This document shows, in pieces, positions 53,001 to 59,846 of a DNA stretch of 64,000 nt (its first letter is position 1; every line of letters begins with the position of its first letter). The stretch comes from Lentzea waywayandensis (GTDB lineage Bacteria > Actinomycetota > Actinomycetes > Mycobacteriales > Pseudonocardiaceae). The position numbers and the translations under genes were made by a program. The DNA lies in contig NZ_FOYL01000010.1 in the NCBI RefSeq assembly GCF_900115955.1, positions 310,001-374,000 on the forward strand, written 5' to 3'. Below the pieces are notes generated by a model. It ran no database searches. It was not told where the DNA came from and worked only from the letters and a program-made list of their open reading frames with translations.

Positions 53001-53906
53001 GTGCTGGAGTCCGTGCGGATCAAACCCGGCTTCGCGGCCACGACGGTGCTGGTCTGGGCGTCCGGCTATCCGGTCGGCGCCCTCGCGGTGGCCGTGGCGC
53101 CGCCGTTCCTGATGACCACGATCCGGTTCGCCATCGCCGCCGCGCTGATGGCGGTCGTGGCCCTGGTGACGAGCGCGAGCCGGCCGCGCGGACGGCAGCT
53201 CGTGCACACGTGCGTGGCCGGGTTGCTGGTGCAGGCGTGCCAGTTCTCCGGTGTGTACCTCGGGCTGCGGATGGGTGTGCCGGCTTCTGTGACCGCGTTG
53301 GTCATCTCGTGCACGCCGGTGCTGACGGCCGTGGTGGCCGCCCGGGTGTTCCGTGTCCGAATAGGACTGAGGCAGGTCGCCGGGCTGGTGCTCGGGGTCA
53401 CGGCGGTGCTGGCGGCGTTGTGGGACCGGCTGGGGTCGTTCGGGACCGGTGCGGTGTTCACGGTGCTCGGCATGCTCGGGTTCGTCGCGGGTGGCGTGTA
53501 CCAGCAGAGGTTCTGCCGGGACACGGACTTCCGCAGCGGCAACGCCGTGCAGCACGCCGTGTCGGTGCCGGTCGTCGGGTTGCTGGCCCTGACCGAGAGC
53601 TCCCCGGTCACGGACTGGCGGCAGCTCTGGCTGACCCTCGCGTTCCTGGTGCTGGTCAACTCGATGGGCGGCGCGTCGCTGTTCCTGGTCGGGGTGCGCA
53701 GGGGCGGCGCAGCGGCGATGACCACGCTGTCCTCTGTGGTCCCGTCCGTCACGGCGTTGATCGCGTGGCCGTTGCTCGGGCAGGTGCCGACGGCCGGGGT
53801 CGTGGCCGGACTGGTGCTCGGTTTCGGAGCGTGCTGGCTCGGCACTGCCACTCATTCAGGTTCTGTCGCCCGGACGGCAGTCGAAGAACCGGCAGGCGAT
53901 AGGTAA
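53001..53906 (+). CDS. EamA/DMT-family transporter
   Basis: A 301-aa membrane protein with ten predicted helices arranged as two EamA repeats, starting VLESVRIKPGFAATTVLVWASGYPVGALAVA. Such proteins export amino acids or metabolites. The GTG at 53001 lies 15 nt after the aminotransferase stop, so both are probably one transcript controlled by the divergent Lrp-type regulator. A longer frame reading back into the aminotransferase is a shadow. Confidence 0.85.
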   Translation: MLESVRIKPGFAATTVLVWASGYPVGALAVAVAPPFLMTTIRFAIAAALMAVVALVTSASRPRGRQLVHTCVAGLLVQACQFSGVYLGLRMGVPASVTALVISCTPVLTAVVAARVFRVRIGLRQVAGLVLGVTAVLAALWDRLGSFGTGAVFTVLGMLGFVAGGVYQQRFCRDTDFRSGNAVQHAVSVPVVGLLALTESSPVTDWRQLWLTLAFLVLVNSMGGASLFLVGVRRGGAAAMTTLSSVVPSVTALIAWPLLGQVPTAGVVAGLVLGFGACWLGTATHSGSVARTAVEEPAGDR

Positions 53907-53916
53907 CGTTGATCGA

Positions 53917-54288
53917 ATGACGGACGGCACCTTCGAGGCGTTTCGGAAGGCCGAGGCGTTGATGGCGCAACGCAGGCCGCTCGACGCGTTGCGCGAGCTG
54001 AAACAGGTGCTGGCCGAAGCCGGGGAGGCGCCGTCGGTGCAGCTGCTGGCCGGCCGGGCCTATCTCGGGTCCGCGCAGCTCAACAGGGCCGAAGAGGCGT
54101 TCCGCAAGGTGCTCGACCTCGATCCGAGCGACCACTACGCGCGGTTCGCCCTCGGCAAGACCCTGCAACGGCAGGGCCGCCTCACCGAGGCGCTCGCCCA
54201 GTTGCGGATGGCGGTCGCGATGCACCCGTCACCCGAGTACCAGGAAGCGCTCGGCGAGGTCAAAGCCCGGCTGGCCCTGGGGAACTGA
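53917..54288 (+). CDS. Tetratricopeptide-repeat protein
   Basis: A 123-aa protein made of three TPR units (RPLDALRELKQVLAEA, NRAEEAFRKVLDLDPSDHYARFALGKTLQRQGR and LTEALAQLRMAVAMHPS). It probably acts as a small protein-binding adaptor. It starts 11 nt after the exporter gene, and its stop codon abuts the stop of the convergent efeB gene (TGATCA). Confidence 0.85.
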   Translation: MTDGTFEAFRKAEALMAQRRPLDALRELKQVLAEAGEAPSVQLLAGRAYLGSAQLNRAEEAFRKVLDLDPSDHYARFALGKTLQRQGRLTEALAQLRMAVAMHPSPEYQEALGEVKARLALGN

Positions 54289-55536
54289 TCACCGGAACAG
54301 GCCCTCGCCCCAGAACCCGCCCTCCTGCACGCCCGGCGGCACCGCGAAGTGCCCGGAACCGGTGTGCTCCACGTACTCCATCATGTCGTCCTTTGTGGAC
54401 AGCGCCTGCTGCATCGGCACGAACTGCGTGCGCGAGTCCCGGTTGAACGCCACGAAGAACAGTCCCGCGTCGAGGTGCCCGAGCCCGTCCGACCCGTCGG
54501 TGAAGTTGTAGCCGCGGCGCAGGATCCTGGCGCCGTTCAACGACTCCGGCGCCGCGAGCCGGATGTGCGCGATCTCGCCGATCAACGGGATCCCGCCCGC
54601 GCCCTTGACGTGCAGGTCGGGTTCGTCGAACTCCTTCTGCTGTCCCAGCGGAGCGCCCTCGCCCTTGGTGCGGCCGACGATCTGCTCCTGCTCGACGAGC
54701 GAGGTGCGGTCCCAGATCTCGATGTGCATGCGGATCCGGCGCGACACCAGGTACGTGCCGCCGACGAGCCAGTCCGGCCCGTCCTCCTTCGACACCCACA
54801 CGTGGTTCTTGAGATGCTCGGTGTCCTCGGCCTTGATGTTGCGGGTGCCGTCCTTGAACCCGAACATGTTGCGCGGCGTCGCCTGCTCCCGTGTGGTCGA
54901 GGACGTGCGGCCGAAGCCGAGCTGCGACCAGCGGACCGCGACCCGCCCGAACCCGATGCGCACCAGGTTGCGGATGGCGTGCACGGCGACCTGCGGGTCG
55001 TTCGCGCAGGCCTGGATGCAGATGTCACCGTTGCTGCGCGCGGGATCCAGGTCGTCCTGCGGGAACCGCGGCAGGTCAATCAACCGCTCCGGCCGCCGGT
55101 CCTTGAGCCCGAACCTGTCGTCGAACAACGACGGCCCGAAGCCGATGGTGATCGTCAGCGCGGACGCGGGGAGGTCCAGCGCCTCACCGGTGTCCTTCGG
55201 CGGAGCCTCGGCGTTGCCGCCGACCGCCCCGTTCTCCGCGGCCTCCTGACCAGCGGTCATCCGTTCCGCGGCGAGCGTCCACTCCTTGAGCAGGCTGATC
55301 AGCTCGTCACGGCTCTTCGTCTTCACGTCCAGCGCGACGAAGTGCATGTGGTCCTGCGCGGGCGTGGTGATGCCGGCCTGGATATCGCCGCGGAACGGCA
55401 CCTTGGCCGCGGCGACGTTCTCGACCTCGGGCGACGACGGCTTGGCCGCCAGCACGCCGGCGGCGGCACCCGCGCCCGCGAGCGCCACACCGGCGCCCGC
55501 GAACCCGAGCAACCTGCGACGGGGAACTCCGGTCAC
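54289..55536 (-). CDS. efeB: EfeB, Tat-exported DyP-type heme peroxidase
   Basis: A 415-aa protein. The N-terminus MTGVPRRRLLGFAGAGVALAGAG is a twin-arginine signal, so it is exported folded with heme. DyP motifs are FGFKDGTRN (G-x-x-D-G, catalytic Asp) and NGDICIQACANDPQVAVHAIRNL; GYNFTDGSDGLGHLDAGLFFVAFNRD is near the C-terminus. EfeB oxidises ferrous iron or removes iron from heme for uptake by EfeU. The start overlaps the efeO stop by 4 nt. Confidence 0.93.
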   Translation of the reverse strand: MTGVPRRRLLGFAGAGVALAGAGAAAGVLAAKPSSPEVENVAAAKVPFRGDIQAGITTPAQDHMHFVALDVKTKSRDELISLLKEWTLAAERMTAGQEAAENGAVGGNAEAPPKDTGEALDLPASALTITIGFGPSLFDDRFGLKDRRPERLIDLPRFPQDDLDPARSNGDICIQACANDPQVAVHAIRNLVRIGFGRVAVRWSQLGFGRTSSTTREQATPRNMFGFKDGTRNIKAEDTEHLKNHVWVSKEDGPDWLVGGTYLVSRRIRMHIEIWDRTSLVEQEQIVGRTKGEGAPLGQQKEFDEPDLHVKGAGGIPLIGEIAHIRLAAPESLNGARILRRGYNFTDGSDGLGHLDAGLFFVAFNRDSRTQFVPMQQALSTKDDMMEYVEHTGSGHFAVPPGVQEGGFWGEGLFR

Positions 55537-56651
55537 TTGGCCGACACCACTTCCGCTACCTTGCTGACCGGCTCGCCGAGCGCGTCGACGGCCTCTGCCA
55601 GCGCCTTGATCTCGTCCTGGCTCAGCTCGGTGTAGAGCTTGAACCCGTCACCCTTGCGGTGCTTCTCCAGCGCCTCGTCGAGCGCCTTGAACTTCTCGTC
55701 CAAAGTGGACACGAGCGCCTTGTCCTTCTGCTCCGCCAAGGGACGCAGCGCGGCGATCGCGGCCTGCGACCCGTCGACGTTCGCGCGGAAGTCCCACAGG
55801 TCGGTGTGCGAGTAGCGGTCCTCCTCACCGGTGATCTTGCCGGTGGCGACCTCGTCGAGCAGTTCCTTGGCACCGTTGGCGAGCTGCACGGGCGTCAGCT
55901 CGACGGCCTTCGCCTTGGACACGATCTCCTTGACGTCGACCAGCAACTGGTCCGCGATCTTGTCCGAGTCGGCCTGCAGCCCGGACTCCCACAGGTCCTT
56001 CTCCAGGCGGTGGAAGCCGGTGAACGCCATGCCCTCCTCGATGACGTCCTCGCGGCCGTCGATCTTGGGGTCGAGGTCGCCGAAGCTCTCCGCGACGGGC
56101 TCGATGCGCTCCCAGTACAGCCGCGACACGGGGAAGAGCGCCTTGGCGTCGTCGACCTTCTTGGCCTTGACGGCGTTGACGAACTCCTCGGTCTTCACCA
56201 GCAGCTGGTCGGCCTGCGAGTTGACGTAGCGCCCGTAGCTCTTGGTCGCCTCGGCCAGCAACGCGTTGCCGTCGGTCGACTTCTTGGCGTCACCGGTGAC
56301 CGTGAAGTCGCCTCGGATGCCGTCGCCCTTCATGCCGGGCTTGCACGCGGTCTGGAACTTGCCGGACTCCGTGACCTCGACGATCAGCTTGCGGGTGAGC
56401 CCGGGCCCGATGTTCTCGACCTCGCCGAGGATCCGGTCGCCCTCGGCGTAGAGGTAGAACTCGGTCACCTTGGTGCCCTTGTTGACCACCTCGAACGTGA
56501 CGTTGCCGGTGCCGGCCTCGGTCCTGGCGACCTTGCACGCGTCGTCACTCGCCTCGACCGCGATGTTGCCACTCGCGCCGGTCGTGCCGCCGTTACCGCT
56601 GCACGCCGCCAGCATCGCGAGTGAGCCCAGGATGACTGCTGTCTTGCGCAC
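55533..56651 (-). CDS. efeO: EfeO, iron-binding lipoprotein with cupredoxin and M75 domains
   Basis: A 372-aa lipoprotein with lipobox LAAC (Cys17). An N-terminal cupredoxin-like domain (about 30-120) precedes the M75 imelysin-like helical domain, in which FTGFHRLEKDLW near 215 is the conserved H-x-x-E iron motif. It binds iron outside the membrane and delivers it to EfeU. The GTG at 56651 lies 18 nt after the efeU stop. Confidence 0.93.
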   Translation of the reverse strand: MRKTAVILGSLAMLAACSGNGGTTGASGNIAVEASDDACKVARTEAGTGNVTFEVVNKGTKVTEFYLYAEGDRILGEVENIGPGLTRKLIVEVTESGKFQTACKPGMKGDGIRGDFTVTGDAKKSTDGNALLAEATKSYGRYVNSQADQLLVKTEEFVNAVKAKKVDDAKALFPVSRLYWERIEPVAESFGDLDPKIDGREDVIEEGMAFTGFHRLEKDLWESGLQADSDKIADQLLVDVKEIVSKAKAVELTPVQLANGAKELLDEVATGKITGEEDRYSHTDLWDFRANVDGSQAAIAALRPLAEQKDKALVSTLDEKFKALDEALEKHRKGDGFKLYTELSQDEIKALAEAVDALGEPVSKVAEVVSAK

Positions 56652-56669
56652 GGTTGCTCCAGTAGATGA

Positions 56670-57494
56670 TCAGTTGGCCACGGCGACGCGACGGCGCGGC
56701 CGGATGAGGAACAGGGACAGCACCACAACCACGTAGCCGACCCACGCGATGGCCTGCAGCACGGACGTCCGCTGCGAGTAGTTGAAGAAGCCCTTGAGCA
56801 GCGCCCCGTACCAGGAGTCCTCCGGCAGGGTGTCGCTGATGTCGAACGCCAGCGTGTTCAGCCCGGGCAGGATCGCGGCTTCCTGCAGGTCGTGGATGCC
56901 GTAACTGAGCACGCCCGCCGCCACGAACACGAGCAGCACACCCGTGACGGTGAAGAACTTGCCGAGATCGAACCGGATCGCCCCCTGGTAGAGCATCGCG
57001 GCGATCACGACGGCCACCAGGATCCCCGACAGGAACCCGATGAGCGGCTCCGTCGTCCCGCCTCCGGCGGCCTGCACACTGGAATAGAAGAAGACCGCCG
57101 TCTCCAACCCTTCCCGACCAACGGACAAAAGGGACACAAGAACGATCGCGAAGGGCCCGATTTTGAGCGCTTCGTCCATTTTGCCGCGCAACTCGGACGC
57201 AATCGTCTTGGCCGCCCGCCGCATCCAGAAGATCATTCCCGTGACGAACGCGACCGCAATGATCGACATTGTCCCGCCGAACGCTTCCTGCTGCTCAAAC
57301 GTCATGCCGGCAGCACTGAACGTGATGATCGCGCCGGCCGCTACGGACAGTGCCACAGCGGTCACGACACCGACCCAAACCCACTTGAGCGCGTACCTTC
57401 TGCCCGTCTTGACGAGGAATGCGATCAAGATGCTCACCACGAGCGCAGCCTCAAGGCCCTCGCGCAGCCCGATCAGCCCATTGGCAAACAGCAT
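56670..57494 (-). CDS. efeU: EfeU, FTR1-type iron permease
   Basis: A 274-aa membrane protein with seven helices. The two REGLE iron-exchange motifs are in IGLREGLEA (about 8-14) and SVGREGLET (near 125). It takes up ferric iron produced by EfeB/EfeO. ATG 57494 gives the standard N-terminus MLFANGLIGLREG; the earlier frame start at 57542 lies inside the operator and is rejected. It is the first gene of efeUOB. Confidence 0.93.
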   Translation of the reverse strand: MLFANGLIGLREGLEAALVVSILIAFLVKTGRRYALKWVWVGVVTAVALSVAAGAIITFSAAGMTFEQQEAFGGTMSIIAVAFVTGMIFWMRRAAKTIASELRGKMDEALKIGPFAIVLVSLLSVGREGLETAVFFYSSVQAAGGGTTEPLIGFLSGILVAVVIAAMLYQGAIRFDLGKFFTVTGVLLVFVAAGVLSYGIHDLQEAAILPGLNTLAFDISDTLPEDSWYGALLKGFFNYSQRTSVLQAIAWVGYVVVVLSLFLIRPRRRVAVAN

Positions 57495-57511
57495 CCCGAC
57501 GCCTCCACAAA

Positions 57512-57530
57512 TTAGGTCAGCCTTATTTAA
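57512..57530 (-). promoter_or_regulatory. Iron-box-like site 1 upstream of efeU
   Basis: TTAGGTCAGCCTTATTTAA shares the left half of the DtxR/IdeR consensus TWAGGTWAGSCTWACCTWA. It is weaker than site 2, with which it overlaps by three bases. Confidence 0.6.
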
Positions 57531-57546
57531 GGTAAGGCTCACCTGA
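57528..57546 (-). promoter_or_regulatory. Iron-box-like site 2 upstream of efeU (strong match)
   Basis: TAAGGTAAGGCTCACCTGA matches the DtxR/IdeR consensus TWAGGTWAGSCTWACCTWA at 17 of 19 positions. It lies 34 nt before the efeU start. Under iron-rich conditions an IdeR/DmdR repressor should shut the operon. Confidence 0.8.
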
Positions 57547-57624
57547 TTGTCCAGCCGCCATCAGTGCCGGTCTCATCACGCTTCACGCCGCCACCTGCTC
57601 CAGGAAGCACGTAGCCTGGGTGCA

Positions 57625-58443
57625 ATGGTCCCGCCGCCGCCCGTCCAGGAACCCGCCCGCCGCAACCGCTCCGGCAACATCTTCGGCCGCATCGTCCTGG
57701 TGCTGCTGCTGATGGTCGTAGTAGCCGCGGGCGCCTGGGGCCTGGGCGCCCTGAACCGCAAAGACGCAGCTCCCCTGGGCCCACCCCCGTTCCTGGTCCC
57801 CATCCAGGAGGTAGAACCAGGCGCGGCCGCCCCAGGCAACGCCGCCTCCCCGGGAACGACGGCAACCGCCAACCCGTTGGCCGACTGGGCAACCCGAGTA
57901 GCGGGAAAAACCGACATCCCAGTCCGCGCCCTGCACGCCTACGCGCAAGCAGACCTGACGATGCAACAGGACTTCCCAGCCTGCCGAATCAGCTGGGCCA
58001 CCCTCGCGGGCATCGGCCGAATCGAGTCGCACCACGGCAACATCAACGGCGCCCGCCTGCAGGAGAACGGCCTGCCGTCCCGCCCGATCATCGGCATCCC
58101 CCTGGACGGCGGCCCAGGCGTAAAGGCGATCAAGGACACCGACGGCGGCCGCCTGGACGGCGACACCACGTGGGACCGAGCCGTGGGCCCGATGCAGTTC
58201 ATCCCGGGCACCTGGAACCGCTGGGCAAAACGAGCAGCAGGCGACGGCCTACCGGCAGACCCGCAGAACATCGACGACGCGGCCCTCACCGCAGCCCGCT
58301 ACCTGTGCGGAGGCGGCGCCCGCGACCTGGGCACGGGCCAGGGCTGGTGGGCAGCCGTCCTCACCTACAACAACTCCGTGGAGTACGGCCAAAACGTGTT
58401 CAGCGGGGCCGACGCCTACGCACGGGCAAGCGTGCCCCAGTAG
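57625..58443 (+). CDS. Lytic murein transglycosylase, membrane-anchored
   Basis: A 272-aa enzyme with a cytoplasmic start, one membrane helix (about 22-44), a Pro/Ala linker and a lytic transglycosylase domain. ATLAGIGRIESHHGNING carries the catalytic Glu, and TDGGRLDGDTTWDRAVGPMQFIPGTWNRW is shared almost exactly with the gene at 41538. In mycobacteria such a protein (LpqU) lies between mazG and eno, so this or its paralogue is the local equivalent, although it lacks a lipobox. ATG 57625 is used. Confidence 0.85.
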   Translation: MVPPPPVQEPARRNRSGNIFGRIVLVLLLMVVVAAGAWGLGALNRKDAAPLGPPPFLVPIQEVEPGAAAPGNAASPGTTATANPLADWATRVAGKTDIPVRALHAYAQADLTMQQDFPACRISWATLAGIGRIESHHGNINGARLQENGLPSRPIIGIPLDGGPGVKAIKDTDGGRLDGDTTWDRAVGPMQFIPGTWNRWAKRAAGDGLPADPQNIDDAALTAARYLCGGGARDLGTGQGWWAAVLTYNNSVEYGQNVFSGADAYARASVPQ

Positions 58444-58572
58444 CACCACCAGGCAGGCTCACGCAGGGGTCCCCTTGGCTTCAAGCCGAAGGCAAGCCCG
58501 TCCGAGCGCGCGATCATGGCAAGCCTGATCGCATGCGAAGCCGAAGGCGAGCCGTCCTTACCAAGCGGTCCG

Positions 58573-58716
58573 GGTGGGGTGGCTTCGTCACGAGTCGTGC
58601 CACAGCTCTTGCTGCATCAGGGAAGGGGTGTCAACTCGACACGCTTTTCGTCGAGTTGACACCCCTTCCCTGATGTGGTCCGCTCTTGGCTCGACTCGTG
58701 ACGAAGCCACCCCACC
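58573..58716. repeat. Nested perfect inverted repeats (25-bp outer, 26-bp inner)
   Basis: Outer arms 58573-58597 and 58692-58716 pair perfectly over 25 bp. Inside them, 58615-58640 and 58650-58675 pair perfectly over 26 bp around a 9-nt loop. The whole 144-bp unit can fold into a long cruciform or RNA with two stacked stems. The inner stem is a likely terminator for the transglycosylase gene; the outer pair resembles the terminal repeats of a miniature mobile element. No target-site duplication is obvious. Confidence 0.85.
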
Positions 58717-58815
58717 AACGCAACCACCAAAGCAACGCAACTCCGCCCAACGCACCAGGCGTGCCATCAACCCACGCACGGCGCAGGCCCCGGCTTTGGA
58801 TCAGATTGGCGGGGT

Positions 58816-58832
58816 CTGGGGCGGAGCCCCAG
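58816..58832. repeat. CTGGGGC-GGA-GCCCCAG hairpin, common actinomycete repeat type
   Basis: CTGGGGC and GCCCCAG form a 7-bp stem with a GGA loop inside GGGGTCTGGGGCGGAGCCCCAGGA. Hairpins of this exact style are scattered in many actinomycete intergenic regions as terminator-like repeats. Confidence 0.55.
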
Positions 58833-59019
58833 GAAGCAGCCGCCACAGCCGCCCGCAACCCAACCAACGCACACACCCCAACGCAGAAACGGGGCAGCGG
58901 CAAAGCCGCCACCCCGCAGGCCAGGCGACCCAGGGACACAGCCGGTCAGTCAAGCCAAACCGGCGGGCAACACCCAACCCCGCACTGCACAACCAATCTG
59001 TGCGTTCCAAACACAAGGG

Positions 59020-59054
59020 GAGGCTGAGGCCAGGCGGAAGAAGGCCTCAGCCTC
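59020..59054 (-). terminator. Terminator of the Pro-rich membrane protein gene
   Basis: GAGGCTGAGGCC (59020-59031) pairs perfectly with 59043-59054, 5 nt beyond the stop of the gene ending at 59059. Confidence 0.75.
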
Positions 59055-59058
59055 ACCC

Positions 59059-59751
59059 TCAAACCCCTGCCAAGGGCGCGGAGGACGTGGCCAGATCCTC
59101 GGCAGGGAAAACCACAGGCTCCTCACCCGACTCCTCCGAAGGAGGCTCGGTCCGATCACACGGAGGCGCAACAGGCGTGGTGACAGGCGAAGTAACAGGC
59201 GGAACAGGATCCTCAGCCCGGGGCGTGGACGGCGGAACCTCAGCAGGCGGATCCACAGGCGGAACCGTGGAAACGGGCGCCTCGACAGGCGGAGGCTCCA
59301 CACTGGACACAGTGGACTGCACCGAAGTCGTGACCACAGGCGGCGAAGCCGAATCCGAAGAAGGCGGCGAAGCCGGCTCTTCCTCCTCAGGCTCCCCAGG
59401 CTCATTCCGCCCAGCAGCAGCAGGCTTGCTACCGGAAACCCGAACAGTCTCGGTGACGGTGGTCCCGACAACCCGAGTCTGAGTGGCCATCCGAGCCGCC
59501 CGAACCTCCCGAGCCGCCCCCTCCGCCACCACGGTCTCGGTAACGGTGGCCAGCGAGACCCCGGTCTCGAACGGCTCAGTCCACCACTGAGGGGCAGAGG
59601 GCCGAGCGGGCGGAGGCGCGGCCAACGGCGCCTCGACCGGCGACCCCGTCAAGGCGATCAACGCGAACATGCCGCCCAGTGCCAGGAACGGCACGACGAC
59701 CACGGCCCCGAAACACCCACGGCCACTGCGCGGCTCTTCACGGTGACTCAT
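59059..59751 (-). CDS. Single-pass membrane protein with Pro/Ser/Glu-rich external part
   Basis: A 230-aa protein with a short basic N-terminus, one membrane helix (about 15-37) and a long low-complexity region of Pro, Val, Ser, Thr and Glu repeats (for example PPVEAPVSTVPPVDPP). The middle has TVTETV motifs repeated at least twice. No family is recognised; this is a wall-spanning or stalk type composition. ATG 59751 is used, but ATGs at 59784 and 59820 are possible. It lies between an inverted-repeat region and the tricorn-type gene. Confidence 0.6.
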   Translation of the reverse strand: MSHREEPRSGRGCFGAVVVVPFLALGGMFALIALTGSPVEAPLAAPPPARPSAPQWWTEPFETGVSLATVTETVVAEGAAREVRAARMATQTRVVGTTVTETVRVSGSKPAAAGRNEPGEPEEEEPASPPSSDSASPPVVTTSVQSTVSSVEPPPVEAPVSTVPPVDPPAEVPPSTPRAEDPVPPVTSPVTTPVAPPCDRTEPPSEESGEEPVVFPAEDLATSSAPLAGV

Positions 59752-59777
59752 CTCCAGCACACCCCCGAACGGTGAGA

Positions 59778-59813
59778 ACTGTTCCATCTGGTTGATCGTC
59801 CACATGGAACAGT
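59778..59813. promoter_or_regulatory. Inverted repeat upstream of the Pro-rich protein
   Basis: ACTGTTCCAT (59778-59787) and ATGGAACAGT (59804-59813) are perfect inverted copies 16 nt apart, in the 95 bp between the tricorn-type gene stop and the chosen start. An operator or an attenuator stem is possible. If the gene starts at an upstream ATG the repeat would be coding. Confidence 0.4.
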
Positions 59814-59846
59814 CCGTCACAGTTCTTTAGTCACACGATGGGGTGT

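Larger units (their letters stand above)
58444..59058. other. Gene-free 615-bp stretch rich in inverted and direct repeats
   Basis: No reading frame here has coding character. It holds two imperfect direct repeats of GAAGCCGAAGGC-type sequence (about 58482-58500 and 58538-58556), the nested inverted repeats at 58573-58716, a GGGGTCTGGGGCGGAGCCCCAG hairpin at 58811-58832 and a terminator at 59020-59054. Frames that run through it are low-complexity Pro/Arg/Gln products of skewed composition. Confidence 0.6.

Noticed and set aside
51840-53906. A single frame that seems to fuse an upstream protein to the EamA transporter
   Set aside because: Before 53001 it is out of frame with the aminotransferase that really occupies this DNA; only the part from GTG 53001 is real.
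58573-58716. An insertion sequence
   Set aside because: The outer repeats enclose only 94 bp with no transposase frame, so it can at most be a miniature element.
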